Assembly: GCA_964542855.1 (NCBI GenBank)
Contig: CAZIWJ010000035.1
Location: 1 to 21,633 of the forward strand
Reading direction: 5' to 3'
Source: CAZIWJ01 sp964542855
GTDB taxonomy: Bacteria; Bacteroidota; Bacteroidia; Cytophagales; Cyclobacteriaceae
DNA length: 21,633 bases
The notes beneath the pieces were generated by a model. The model was given only the letters and a program-made list of their open reading frames with translations, did not search any database and had not been told where the DNA came from. Both the position numbers and the translations under genes were made by a program. Positions 1 through 8,200 of the stretch are shown in pieces (the first letter of the stretch is position 1; every line of letters begins with the position of its first letter).

Positions 1-308
1 GTGTGAGGGAATTCCAGCGAGTGGCGGACTCCTGCCTGGGCGGCCAGATTTACTACATAATCAAATTTATTATCTCTGAACACGGAGAGGATGCCTTGCT
101 GATCGGCCAGGTCGAGTTTGTGAAAAATAAAATTACTAAAAGGTTCAAGCCGTTTCAACCGGTCCTGCTTCAGCTGTACGCTGTAGTAGTTGTTCACATT
201 GTCAATCCCGGTTACCCGATAACCTTCGGCACACAATCGGTAAGCTAAATGATTTCCAATAAAACCAGCAACACCGGTTACTAAAATATGATCATCAGGA
301 TTTAGCAT
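1..308 (-). CDS. UDP-sugar 4-epimerase (extended SDR family), 5' part only
   Basis: This is the N-terminal 102 residues of an NAD-dependent epimerase/dehydratase; the rest lies beyond the left edge. The visible part begins MLNPDDHILVTGVAGFIG, which carries the GxxGxxG dinucleotide-binding loop at about residues 12-18. An acidic residue follows in GIDNVNNYY, and the stretch NLAAQAGVRHSLEFPH sits at the end. That last stretch is typical of UDP-glucuronate 4-epimerase and CapI/WbpP/TviC relatives, which interconvert gluco and galacto forms of UDP-uronic acids or UDP-HexNAc(A). The start is 11 bases after the stop of the upstream dehydrogenase, so the two are almost certainly one operon. The family call is firm. 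Which UDP-sugar is used cannot be decided from this fragment. Confidence 0.9.
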   Translation of the reverse strand, partial: MLNPDDHILVTGVAGFIGNHLAYRLCAEGYRVTGIDNVNNYYSVQLKQDRLKRLEPFSNFIFHKLDLADQQGILSVFRDNKFDYVVNLAAQAGVRHSLEFPH

Positions 309-319
309 AAAAAATTTAG

Positions 320-1591
320 TTAAAGGTAAGCGTCTACGAAGGGTTCTTTAATGAAGCTCTTTACATCGTAAAAAACTGACTGCGCAGTAATGATAGAATC
401 CCAGTTAAAGTCAGCAAATTCTTTGTGTTTAACGGCTAATAACACGCCATTGTACTTGCCGGCAGGATAATCAGTTAATTCCAACCCGTATTCTTCCCGT
501 ACTTCCTCCTTGCTGGCGTGGGGATCGTAAACGTCTACTTCAATACCAAAACTTTTCAGCTCTGCGATAACATCTACCACCCGGGTGTTTCTAATGTCCG
601 GACAGTCCTCTTTAAATGTAATTCCCATTACCAGCACCCTGGAGCCTTTAACAGGATGATTTTTCCGAACCAGTAACTTCATCATCTTATTGGCAATGAA
701 AATACCCATTTCGTCATTTATTCTCCTCCCTGCTAAAATGACCTGCGGGTGATAGCCAATGCTTTCTGCCTTGTAGGTTAGGTAATAAGGATCCACACCG
801 ATGCAGTGCCCGCCCACCAGGCCGGGTTTAAAGGGTAAGAAATTCCATTTGGTGCCGGCCGCTTCCAGTACCTCGGTAGTATTCAATCCCAATTTTTCAA
901 AAATCATGGCCAGCTCATTCACAAAAGCAATGTTTAAGTCGCGTTGGGCGTTTTCTATTACTTTAGCTGCCTCGGCAACTTTTAGTGAAGAAGCCCTGTG
1001 GGTTCCGGCAGTAATAATAGACCGGTAAATTTCGTCTACAAACTCAGCAACCTCCGGCGTGCTGCCACTGGTAACTTTTAAAATATTATGAATGCGATGC
1101 TCTTTATCGCCGGGGTTGATCCGTTCTGGGGAATAGCCGCAAAAAAAGTCTTTATTAAAGGTTAAACCGCTTTTTTCTTCCAGGATGGGTACGCAAATTT
1201 CTTCGGTACAGCCCGGAAAAACAGTAGATTCAGAAATTACCACATCACCGGGTTTGAGTACTTCACCTACCATTGCCGATGCGTTTTTCAACGGGTTGAG
1301 GTCTGGTTTTTTAAAGCTGTCGATCAGGGTTGGAACGGTTAGTATATACACTGAAGCTTCACGAATATTTTCCAGTCTGCCGGTGTAAGCTATCTTATTT
1401 TCAACTGCCTTTAGTTCATTGTTGCTCAGTTCAAAAGTACTATCAAAACCTTCAGTCAGCTCTTCTATCCGTTTTGGCTTAATATCAAAACCGGTAACGA
1501 TAAACTTTTCAGCCAGCGCTGCAGCTAATGGTAACCCAACATATCCTAACCCAATTACACAGATATGTAAATCTTTATTTACCTCCTTCAT
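320..1591 (-). CDS. UDP-HexNAc/UDP-glucose 6-dehydrogenase (WbpA/WbpO/TviB type)
   Basis: This 423-residue cytosolic enzyme oxidises the C6 hydroxyl of a UDP-sugar to a carboxylate using two NAD+, giving a UDP-uronic acid for capsule or O-antigen synthesis. The N-terminal Rossmann loop is GLGYVGLP at residues 14-21. The central domain has Lys210 and Asn214 (KVIEN), and the catalytic cysteine is Cys263 in GGHCIGVDPYY. The C-terminal UDP-binding domain has MGITFKEDCPDIRN around residues 342-355. Length and the QRDLNIAFVNELA stretch fit the UDP-N-acetyl-hexosamine branch (TviB, WbpA/WbpO) better than the UDP-glucose branch, but substrate is inferred. The epimerase gene follows 11 bases downstream, as in the tviB-tviC pair of Vi antigen synthesis. 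Confidence 0.93.
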   Translation of the reverse strand: MKEVNKDLHICVIGLGYVGLPLAAALAEKFIVTGFDIKPKRIEELTEGFDSTFELSNNELKAVENKIAYTGRLENIREASVYILTVPTLIDSFKKPDLNPLKNASAMVGEVLKPGDVVISESTVFPGCTEEICVPILEEKSGLTFNKDFFCGYSPERINPGDKEHRIHNILKVTSGSTPEVAEFVDEIYRSIITAGTHRASSLKVAEAAKVIENAQRDLNIAFVNELAMIFEKLGLNTTEVLEAAGTKWNFLPFKPGLVGGHCIGVDPYYLTYKAESIGYHPQVILAGRRINDEMGIFIANKMMKLLVRKNHPVKGSRVLVMGITFKEDCPDIRNTRVVDVIAELKSFGIEVDVYDPHASKEEVREEYGLELTDYPAGKYNGVLLAVKHKEFADFNWDSIITAQSVFYDVKSFIKEPFVDAYL

Positions 1592-1621
1592 TACCTGTAA
1601 AACGCTATTTTAAATGACTCG

Positions 1622-1652
1622 CAAAAGTGAGGTAATTTATTGAAAACTACAA
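1622..1652 (-). promoter_or_regulatory. Candidate Bacteroidota promoter for the sugar-nucleotide operon
   Basis: Read on the minus strand, CACTTTTG (1629-1622) matches the Bacteroidota -7 element TAnnTTTG at seven of eight positions. TTG (1652-1650) lies 20 bases upstream, which is close to the usual -33 spacing. The start codon of the dehydrogenase is 30 bases downstream. This is an eye match only. Confidence 0.3.
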
Positions 1653-1739
1653 CACTACGCTTTACTTACTTAATCCGGTAAAAGCAAGAAGCCAGGGCCA
1701 TCCCGGAACAGTAAGGTATGAATTAAATAGTTCCCGGTT

Positions 1740-2315
1740 TTAGTTCAGTATTGCAAGATTAAGTAAATTGCTGGATACCCTGAGCTTTGCTGCTTCCAGT
1801 ACTTTGCGGTTCAGTTCAAAACGAAGTTTCCCATCAACCACGATAAAGTTGATACCGCTTCCTTTTTCAATTAAACCACCTTTTTCTGTAATGATGAGTA
1901 ACGGTTTTTTGCGTGCTATTGCAGCGGCTTCTTCCAGGATATCGCTTTGCTCGTAAGGAATGAAAAGAATCTGAGCCGACGCAGTTTCTTCCAAACTGGA
2001 AATGTTTTTTATGGAGTAACTCTGGGTTGCACTCGATTTTTTAACGGCCATTTGGTTAAATGCGTTCTGTATCGTTGAATTACCCTTGTAAATGGCAATG
2101 GTAAAATCGGTATTTTCAGTCGGCCACTCGATGTATTTAATAAAGTTGTAAATAAATATCGTCTTGTAAGTGTAATCCTTATCGTTGGGTGCTGAAAAAG
2201 CAAACAACCAGGCGAGTACACATACAGGCAGAATGTTTTTGGCAACAAGGTTCATTACTAACGGCATATCAACTTCAGTAATGCAAGTAAATTTTGTGCG
2301 TACTTTATTGCTCAC
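1740..2315 (-). CDS. YfiR/DUF4154 family exported protein
   Basis: This encodes a secreted or periplasmic protein of the YfiR (DUF4154) family. Landmarks in order are an aromatic-rich segment IYNFIKYIEWP, then FTIAIYKGNS, then SAQILFIPYEQSD, LLIITEKGGLIEKGSGINFIVVDGK and RFELNRKVLEAAKLRVSSNLLNLA at the end. This is the normal family layout. The longest frame gives 191 residues. However, a normal signal peptide begins only at Met21 (codon 2255-2253: MNLVAKNILPVCVLAW...FSA), so translation probably starts there or at Met17 (2267-2265), giving about 171-175 residues. The best-known member, YfiR of Pseudomonas, holds a periplasmic arm of a diguanylate cyclase in check. No cyclase or kinase is adjacent here, so its partner is unknown. 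Confidence 0.8.
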   Translation of the reverse strand: MSNKVRTKFTCITEVDMPLVMNLVAKNILPVCVLAWLFAFSAPNDKDYTYKTIFIYNFIKYIEWPTENTDFTIAIYKGNSTIQNAFNQMAVKKSSATQSYSIKNISSLEETASAQILFIPYEQSDILEEAAAIARKKPLLIITEKGGLIEKGSGINFIVVDGKLRFELNRKVLEAAKLRVSSNLLNLAILN

Positions 2316-2437
2316 TGCTTACCGGTTAATTATCACCCACGTAATATTTGTGAGGGAATACCCGTAATTGGGTGGTTTTGATCCGGGTTAATTGAAGTTC
2401 GCCGTTTTTACGGATCGGCAAGATCAAATCCAGATCG

Positions 2438-2467
2438 TTTCATTGTCGATCTTTCCGTTTATCTTTG
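2438..2467 (+). promoter_or_regulatory. Candidate promoter for recN
   Basis: TATCTTTG at 2460-2467 is an exact match to the Bacteroidota -7 consensus TAnnTTTG and sits 32 bases before the recN start codon. A T-rich GTTT lies about 19 bases upstream, in the usual -33 position, although the exact TTTG is absent there. There is no lexA-like box that I can recognise. Confidence 0.45.
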
Positions 2468-2499
2468 TTTTTTAATTAAATGTAGATGCAATTTTAGCC

Positions 2500-4152
2500 A
2501 TGCTAAAATCACTGGTAATCAAGAACTACGCACTGCTCAGGGAACTGGAGATGGAGCCGGCCGAAACGCTGAATATTATTACGGGTGAAACCGGTGCCGG
2601 AAAATCAATTATGCTGGGGGCCATTGGTTTGCTGATGGGGCGCCGGGCCGATACCCGGGTGTTATACGATGAAGATAAAAAGTGTGTAATAGAAGGTACA
2701 TTTACGGTTAGTAAGTTCAGCCTGGAACCCATATTTGAAGAGGTGTCGCTGGATTACGATCCGGAATGCATTATCCGACGGGAAATTAACCCGGGAGGGA
2801 AATCGCGGGCTTTTATCAATGATACGCCGGTAAGGCTGGAAACCCTGCGCGAATTCGGGCGGTTTTTAATAGAAATTCACAGCCAACACGATAGCCTGAT
2901 GCTGGGCGACAGCACGTATCAACTAACCCTGATCGATAATTATGCCCAGAGTGATGAGTTAATAAAAGCCTACCGTCAGAGTTTGTTGCAGTACAAAAGG
3001 GCCAATACTGCTTACCAAAAGCTTCGTCAGCGGGCCGACGACCTCCGAAAGGAAGGTGATTACAACCAGTTTATGCTAAAAGAATTGCAGGATGCCCAGC
3101 TGGAAGCCGGCGAGCAGGAACAATTGGAAGAAGACCTGCAAATGATGGAAAATGCCGCCAGCATCAAGGAACAACTGGCCACAACCATTCACCTGCTGAA
3201 TGAGTCGGAAGCCAGCGTAGATGCTGTACTGGCCCAGATTTCGCAGGCTTTAAATAAAATTGCCGGAATTTCTTCCAAGTACGATAACCTCCTTCAGCGG
3301 GTCGACAGCAGCCTGATTGAACTGCGCGATGTAAGCACGGAAGCAGAAGGGCTGATCATGGATATAGATTACGACCCGGAGAAGATTTCGCAGATGCAGG
3401 AAAGGCTCGATACTTTTTACAAATTGCAAAAGAAACACCAGGTGAATAGTGTAGAGGAACTGATTAAAATTCAGGATGACCTCGACGAAAAAGTGAACCG
3501 GGTGCTGAATCTCGACGAGGAACTGGAGCAATTACAACAAAAAAGGGCCGATTCCAGGCGCATCATGATGAAAGACGCAGAAGCGCTTTCAGAACTGAGA
3601 ATGAAATACTTTAATGAATTCTCCAGTCTGATTATTGAGCTACTTCAGAACCTGGGAATACCCGATGCCCGGCTGGAAATTGACCATAAAATTGTTGAAC
3701 CCGGTGAACTGGGTGTTGACGATATCGAACTCCTGTTTACTGCTAACAAGGGAATGGCCCCGCAACCCCTGAAAACGGTAGCCTCTGGCGGTGAATTTTC
3801 TCGGCTCATGTTCTGCATTAAATACATCCTGGCCGATCGCATGTCGCTTCCAACGATCATTTTCGATGAAATTGATACCGGGGTGAGCGGTGAAATTGCC
3901 CTGAAAATGGTGAACATGATGAAGGAAATGGCCAGCCGGCACCAGGTTATTACCATCAGTCACCTGCCACAGGTGGCCGCAAAAGGGGATTATCACTACT
4001 TTGTTTTCAAAGACAATACTGCCGAGAAAGCCGTAAGCCGGATCCGTAAATTAAATGAAGGCGAACGCGTGGAAGAAATTGCTAAAATGATCGGGGGCGA
4101 CCAACCGTCGGCTATTGCTTACGAAAATGCAAAAGAGCTGCTGGAGCGTTGA
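2500..4152 (+). CDS. recN: DNA repair protein RecN (SMC-like ATPase)
   Basis: This encodes a 550-residue SMC-family ATPase that acts in recombinational repair of double-strand breaks. The N-terminal head has Walker A GETGAGKS at residues 29-36. A long charged, coiled-coil-prone middle (about 150-370) follows. The C-terminal head has the ABC signature SGGEFSRLM at 429-437, Walker B TIIFDEIDTGVSG at 452-464, and the H-loop ISHLPQVAA with His488. All elements needed for ATP binding and hydrolysis are present, and the length is normal for RecN. The ATG start at 2500 places the Walker A motif at the family-typical distance. The stop codon overlaps the next gene by four bases (TTGA), so the two are probably translated together. 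Confidence 0.97.
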   Translation: MLKSLVIKNYALLRELEMEPAETLNIITGETGAGKSIMLGAIGLLMGRRADTRVLYDEDKKCVIEGTFTVSKFSLEPIFEEVSLDYDPECIIRREINPGGKSRAFINDTPVRLETLREFGRFLIEIHSQHDSLMLGDSTYQLTLIDNYAQSDELIKAYRQSLLQYKRANTAYQKLRQRADDLRKEGDYNQFMLKELQDAQLEAGEQEQLEEDLQMMENAASIKEQLATTIHLLNESEASVDAVLAQISQALNKIAGISSKYDNLLQRVDSSLIELRDVSTEAEGLIMDIDYDPEKISQMQERLDTFYKLQKKHQVNSVEELIKIQDDLDEKVNRVLNLDEELEQLQQKRADSRRIMMKDAEALSELRMKYFNEFSSLIIELLQNLGIPDARLEIDHKIVEPGELGVDDIELLFTANKGMAPQPLKTVASGGEFSRLMFCIKYILADRMSLPTIIFDEIDTGVSGEIALKMVNMMKEMASRHQVITISHLPQVAAKGDYHYFVFKDNTAEKAVSRIRKLNEGERVEEIAKMIGGDQPSAIAYENAKELLER

Positions 4153-5084
4153 AAAAGGTAGTTAGTTATCTTAAAAAATTCTGGCAGGAAGACTTTACTT
4201 TCCAAAAATACGGTACCGTACTTGCTTTCCTGGTGGTAACGGTAAGTGTAAATTATTACTACGATTTCGAAGACAGTATTATCGACGCCGACCGCGGAAA
4301 GGTGATCCGCGTACTGTGGTATTTCCTGCTGTACTGTGTATCTTATTACGGAACCTTACTGGTTACCAGCGCTTACGAAAAAGATAACCGGGTATTTAGC
4401 AATCCCGATTTCTGGATAAAAAGCCTGTTTTGCCTGGTAATCCTTTCAGCCGATCGTTCTTTTTACGGCCACGTCACCTGGAGCAGGGAATACCTGCCCC
4501 GTGAACTGTACAGCTACGGGGCGCGAACGTTCGGGCAGGCCTATAGCTTGTTTACCTTACTGGTTCCTTTTGCCCTTTTTTACAAGCTGTTCGATAAAAA
4601 AGAGGTAGGATGGTACGGGCTGAACCTAAAGAATTTCAACTGGAAGCCTTACCTTTCCATGCTGTTGATTATGCTACCGATTATAGCAATTGCTTCCTTT
4701 GAAAAAGGGTTCATTAGCTACTATCCCCGCTACAAGCTTAATAGCGCAGCCCACTTTCTCGGAGTACCCGAGTGGGTACCGGTACTGGTTTACGAACTGG
4801 TATACGGTTGGGACTTCATGTCGGTAGAGCTTACTTTCCGGGGGTTCCTGGTTATAGGTATGACTACTTTACTGGGAAGAAGGTCGGTATTGCCAATGGT
4901 GGTTACTTATTGTTTTTTACATTTTGGCAAGCCTCCGGTAGAAGCTATCGGATCGGTATTCGGGGGCTACATTTTGGGAGTGATTGCCTTTTACAGCCGT
5001 AGTATATTCGGAGGGGTTTTACTGCACGTAGGGGTAGCCTGGGTAATGGAAATTGCTGCTGCACTGCAGAAACACTTTCGGTAA
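4149..5084 (+). CDS. CPBP (Abi/CAAX-protease-like) family polytopic membrane protein with altered active-site motifs
   Basis: This 311-residue integral membrane protein has about eight hydrophobic segments. Its C-terminal half matches the CPBP/Abi intramembrane protease domain: VELTFRGF around 226-233, CFLHFGKP with His258, and LLHVGVAW with His293. Active family members carry EExxxR, FxxxH and HxxxN. Here the first Glu is Val226 (Glu227 and Arg231 remain) and the Asn of HxxxN is Ala297. Proteolytic activity is therefore doubtful, although the fold is retained. The only usable start is TTG at 4149, inside the recN stop (TTGA), because the first internal Met lies far into the membrane domain. 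It is probably co-translated with recN. A role in DNA repair is not implied by anything in the protein itself. Confidence 0.85.
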   Translation: MKKVVSYLKKFWQEDFTFQKYGTVLAFLVVTVSVNYYYDFEDSIIDADRGKVIRVLWYFLLYCVSYYGTLLVTSAYEKDNRVFSNPDFWIKSLFCLVILSADRSFYGHVTWSREYLPRELYSYGARTFGQAYSLFTLLVPFALFYKLFDKKEVGWYGLNLKNFNWKPYLSMLLIMLPIIAIASFEKGFISYYPRYKLNSAAHFLGVPEWVPVLVYELVYGWDFMSVELTFRGFLVIGMTTLLGRRSVLPMVVTYCFLHFGKPPVEAIGSVFGGYILGVIAFYSRSIFGGVLLHVGVAWVMEIAAALQKHFR

Positions 5085-5092
5085 TCAGTATT

Positions 5093-5950
5093 TTAGCGCC
5101 CGGGAAATGTTCCTAACTCCTCAATCCGATAGCCTTTCGGGTACGTTTTCCTTCTCCGGGCAGTTCCTCTGCACGGGGTGGTTCTTTCCCGGGCGTAACG
5201 TTGTATGCTCTTCCTGGTATTTAAAGCCAATCGAATAATTTTCCTGGTAAAAGCATGCGGTTTAGGGTACTTCATGGCCTCTAATAATAAATCGTCCATC
5301 ATAGCGTAGAGGAATGTCCTTCCCAACGGGTAAGCCCAGGATGGCAGATAAAAGGAAAGTAAAAGATTTACGGTAGCATCGCCTACCAGCCGGTTGCTTT
5401 CAGCATACCTGAAATTTTCTTTTTCGTGTTTGCGATTAAACTGTTCGAACGAGTCGTAATGGGCCGGAATATCTTTAATTCCCATTCTCCGGCCCACTTC
5501 CGTTACAAAAAGGAACAATGCTACTTTTTCTTTTGAAGTCAGCGGCCGCCAGGCATTTTGTTCCATCCACCGAACCGGTTCATAAATGAAGGTGGAAAGT
5601 ACATAAAGCATTTCCCGGTTCGGAATATGGTAACGACCGTGCATCTGGTTCACCCTTCTTAGGGCACGCCTGGAACGTTCCGAATCATAACCATTTTCAA
5701 TGGTTTCGTACATCAGCAACTCGGTATCGTCGTAACGCTTGCGGGGACGGTTGGTGAATTCACCGGTTTTCAGCAATAATTCAGAGCCAGAAGGAACGGC
5801 AAAAGTACGGAAAAGAGCAAATTCCATGGCTCTTTCCCAATCCCACGGAAAAGCATAACAAACCAGTAAGTGCACCATCTGCTGGTGGTCATTAACGGGG
5901 TCCAGTTTATTAATTTCAGAGGTGATGTGTTTCCGTTCCATGATCTCCAA
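5093..5950 (-). CDS. MpaB/DUF2236 family oxygenase-like protein
   Basis: This predicted 285-residue soluble protein resembles the MpaB-type (DUF2236) family, which includes a fungal oxygenase of mycophenolic acid synthesis and relatives of the haem-containing rubber oxygenase Lcp. The diagnostic block runs from about residue 95 to 162. It contains RRVNQMHGRYHIPN with His104, followed by MLYVLSTFIYEPVRWME, an RPLTSKEKVA segment, and EVGRRMGIKDIP. His104 is the best candidate metal or haem ligand by analogy, which is inference. The C-terminus is rich in Arg and Lys. Met4 is an alternative start (MERKH). The stop faces the upstream convergent gene across 8 bases, and the small gene upstream on the same strand ends 4 bases before this start. 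Substrate is unknown. Confidence 0.75.
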   Translation of the reverse strand: MEIMERKHITSEINKLDPVNDHQQMVHLLVCYAFPWDWERAMEFALFRTFAVPSGSELLLKTGEFTNRPRKRYDDTELLMYETIENGYDSERSRRALRRVNQMHGRYHIPNREMLYVLSTFIYEPVRWMEQNAWRPLTSKEKVALFLFVTEVGRRMGIKDIPAHYDSFEQFNRKHEKENFRYAESNRLVGDATVNLLLSFYLPSWAYPLGRTFLYAMMDDLLLEAMKYPKPHAFTRKIIRLALNTRKSIQRYARERTTPCRGTARRRKTYPKGYRIEELGTFPGR

Positions 5951-5954
5951 TATA

Positions 5955-6218
5955 CTATAACTCCGCCTGATTTAAAGCAATAGTATTTCGAAATCGCTTA
6001 CCGTTGTGTTCACATTCAACGATGATCATAATGGCACCCGTTGCCGAAGACGAGGTAAAGGTAATACGGTAGTTTCCTCTCTTTCGGAGAAAATACCTGG
6101 AAAAAAGGTTTTTTTTGCTGCGTAACGAAAGAAACAGAATTACATCACGAACTACTTTATCCATATCGCCCATGCTGGCAAATACAACGAAGTCTACGTG
6201 AACATCCAGATATTCCAA
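5955..6218 (-). CDS. Small uncharacterised protein, possibly 5'-interrupted by an amber codon
   Basis: I do not recognise this 87-residue protein. It has a hydrophobic start (LDVHVDFVVFASM), a basic middle (LRSKKNLFSRYFLRKRG) and a beta-rich end (YRITFTSSSATGAIMIIVECE). It ends 4 bases before the DUF2236 gene and is probably in the same transcript. The only starts in the open frame are TTG at 6218 and Met16 (ATG). The frame stays open for 23 more codons upstream and those codons look protein-like (VTGGLGVYENTKPFSRGKT). They end at a TAG at 6290-6288, and just beyond it in the same frame is ATG at 6302-6300 (MIYK). One base change at the TAG would give an uninterrupted protein of about 115 residues. 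It may therefore be a damaged gene or may really start at TTG. Confidence 0.5.
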   Translation of the reverse strand: MEYLDVHVDFVVFASMGDMDKVVRDVILFLSLRSKKNLFSRYFLRKRGNYRITFTSSSATGAIMIIVECEHNGKRFRNTIALNQAEL

Positions 6219-6379
6219 CTCGGCCAGGGTTTTGCCCCGGGAGAACGGTTTGGTGTTTTCGTAAACCCCCAGCCCACCAGTTACCTTCTATTTGTAAATC
6301 ATCAACCGGGCAATAATTCCGGTTTTAGGGGATCTTAAACAGATAAGTACTAAACTTACAATTAACTGAAAATGATAAG

Positions 6380-6425
6380 TTCATAAAGAAATTAAAGTGC
6401 TATAAAAATTTAACTTTCTTATGAA
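6380..6425. repeat. Long imperfect inverted repeat 3' of gpmI
   Basis: The arms are TTCATAAAGAAATTAAAG (6380-6397) and ATTTAACTTTCTTATGAA (6408-6425), separated by 10 bases. They match at 14 of 18 positions. When read as RNA from the minus strand (the gpmI side), two of the four mismatches become U-G wobbles, so the structure is better in that transcript. It begins 66 bases past the gpmI stop. It lacks a clean T-run afterwards, so it is a stem-loop of uncertain role, possibly protecting the 3' end or acting as a weak terminator. Confidence 0.45.
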
Positions 6426-6490
6426 CAGCCAGAGCCTTCGGGAAAACAGGCGCTGTGGGTAGTTGCTAACTCCATTCTGTTTTCGTTTTA

Positions 6491-8023
6491 TTACGTTTCT
6501 GTTAAAAGGCTTTTACCAGTCATTTCCTTCGGTTTTTCAATGCCCATCAACTTCAGAATGGTAGGGGCGATATCGCCCAGTATTCCTTCTTTAATTTGGC
6601 CTTTATACGATTCATCCACCAGGATGCAGGGCACCGGAACGGTGGTATGAGCCGTATGCGGCGATCCGTCCTCGTTTTTCATCCGGTCGGCGTTGCCGTG
6701 ATCGGCAATAATCAGAGTGGCATAATCATTCTCGAGAGCTTTTTCCACTACCGCTTTGGCGCAGGCATCAACGGTTTCGCAGGCCTTGATGGCCGCTTCA
6801 AAATCACCGGTGTGCCCCACCATGTCGGGGTTGGCAAAATTTAGGCAGATGAAATCTGCACTTTTACTTTCTAGTTCAGGAATAATTTTATCGCGAATAT
6901 CCTCAGCAGCCATTTCGGGTTGGAGGTCGTAAGTGGCCACCTTAGGTGAGGGGCATAAGATTCGGTTTTCTCCTTCAAAGGGTGTTTCCCGACCACCGTT
7001 AAAAAAGAAAGTAACGTGGGGATACTTTTCCGATTCGGCGATCCTGATCTGTTTTTTTTGTTCTTGCTCCAGCACTTCACCGAGGGTGTTCACCAGGTTT
7101 TCATTCCGGTACATTACGCGTACCCCGTTAAACGTTTCGTCGTATTCGGTCATGGTAAGATAATACAGGCTCATTTTCTTCATGCCCTGTTCCGGGAAAT
7201 CCTGCTGGGTAAGGGCCTGGGTAATTTGCCGGGCACGGTCGGTACGAAAATTAAACGAAATTACCACGTCGCCCTCTTCTATTTTGCCTACAGACTTACC
7301 GGTTCGGTCAGTTACCACAATGGGTAAAATAAACTCATCGGTTACATCGGTAAAATAAGAAGATTCCACGGCCTGAACCGGGTCCAGCCCAACTTTACCA
7401 ACTCCGTAAACCATTGCATCGTAAGCTTTCTTAATGCGTTCCCAACGCTTGTCGCGGTCCATGGCGTAGTATCTGCCGGTAACAGAAGCGAGTTTACCGG
7501 TTGTTAATTGCATATGCTTCTGTAACTCGCTAATGAACAAAGCGCCCGATTTGGCATCGGTATCGCGCCCGTCGGTAAAAGCATGCACAAAAACCCTGTC
7601 TTTTAGCCCGTATCCCTGTGCTGCGGAACAAAGCCCTTTTAAATGGTTGATGTGCGAGTGCACGCCTCCGTCGGAAACCAGCCCCATAAAGTGCACCTTT
7701 TTATTGTTTGTAAGCGCATAATCGAAAGCAGCATTCAGGGTAACGTTTTTTGCCATCCTTCCCTGGGAAACCTCCATGTTGAGCTTTGCCAGCATCTGAT
7801 AAACCTTTCGGCCGGCCCCCAGGTTCATGTGGCCAACTTCTGAATTACCCATTTGTCCTTCCGGTAGCCCAACCGCATCGCCAGAGGCATTTAGGCGCGA
7901 GTTGGCGTATTGTTTGTACAGGCTATCGATGAACGGGGTATTGGCCTGGTCGACCGCACTTACTTCCGGATTTTCGGCAAACCCCCAACCGTCCAGGATC
8001 ATTAGCATTACTTTCTTGTTCAT
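6491..8023 (-). CDS. gpmI: 2,3-bisphosphoglycerate-independent phosphoglycerate mutase
   Basis: This 510-residue cytosolic glycolytic enzyme interconverts 3- and 2-phosphoglycerate with two metal ions (usually manganese). The N-terminal metal site is LMILDGWGFAEN (Asp11). The phospho-acceptor serine is Ser61 in GQMGNSEVGHMNLGAG. The phosphotransferase cap domain contains HAFTDGRDTD and SVTGRYYAMDRDKRW. The C-terminal metal ligands are visible in CLNFANPDMVGHTG and IIADHGNADRM, followed by HTAHTTVPVP. Every catalytic block is present and the length matches the family. The ATG start is unambiguous because DGWG follows ten residues later. It is divergent from fabH, with 177 bases between starts in which I could not assign a convincing promoter to either gene. 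Confidence 0.97.
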   Translation of the reverse strand: MNKKVMLMILDGWGFAENPEVSAVDQANTPFIDSLYKQYANSRLNASGDAVGLPEGQMGNSEVGHMNLGAGRKVYQMLAKLNMEVSQGRMAKNVTLNAAFDYALTNNKKVHFMGLVSDGGVHSHINHLKGLCSAAQGYGLKDRVFVHAFTDGRDTDAKSGALFISELQKHMQLTTGKLASVTGRYYAMDRDKRWERIKKAYDAMVYGVGKVGLDPVQAVESSYFTDVTDEFILPIVVTDRTGKSVGKIEEGDVVISFNFRTDRARQITQALTQQDFPEQGMKKMSLYYLTMTEYDETFNGVRVMYRNENLVNTLGEVLEQEQKKQIRIAESEKYPHVTFFFNGGRETPFEGENRILCPSPKVATYDLQPEMAAEDIRDKIIPELESKSADFICLNFANPDMVGHTGDFEAAIKACETVDACAKAVVEKALENDYATLIIADHGNADRMKNEDGSPHTAHTTVPVPCILVDESYKGQIKEGILGDIAPTILKLMGIEKPKEMTGKSLLTET

Positions 8024-8200
8024 AGCAAAAGAGGTATTGTGTTAATATTGGGTTAGAGCGAACAGCAAAACTGGTTATTTTAATAATTCAGGTGAAATTT
8101 AGCGGCTTTTATGAATAAAAACCGAAGATTAGTAAAATTGTATTCAATATCTTGTATTGCTGTTTATATAGCATAGTTCACATAATTGTATATCCCAAAA

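Noticed and set aside
3..248. 81-codon open frame on the plus strand at the left edge
   Set aside because: It is antisense to the epimerase fragment, whose reading frame carries clear family motifs; the plus frame has no recognisable protein features.
1710..1739. Inverted CCGGAAC / GTTCCCGG pair after the DUF4154 gene
   Set aside because: The arms need a mismatch, the loop is about 19 bases and there is no T-run, so I do not call a terminator.
3250..3996. Several minus-strand frames of 93-118 codons inside recN
   Set aside because: They lie fully antisense to a gene with intact catalytic motifs and show no domain-like sequence of their own.
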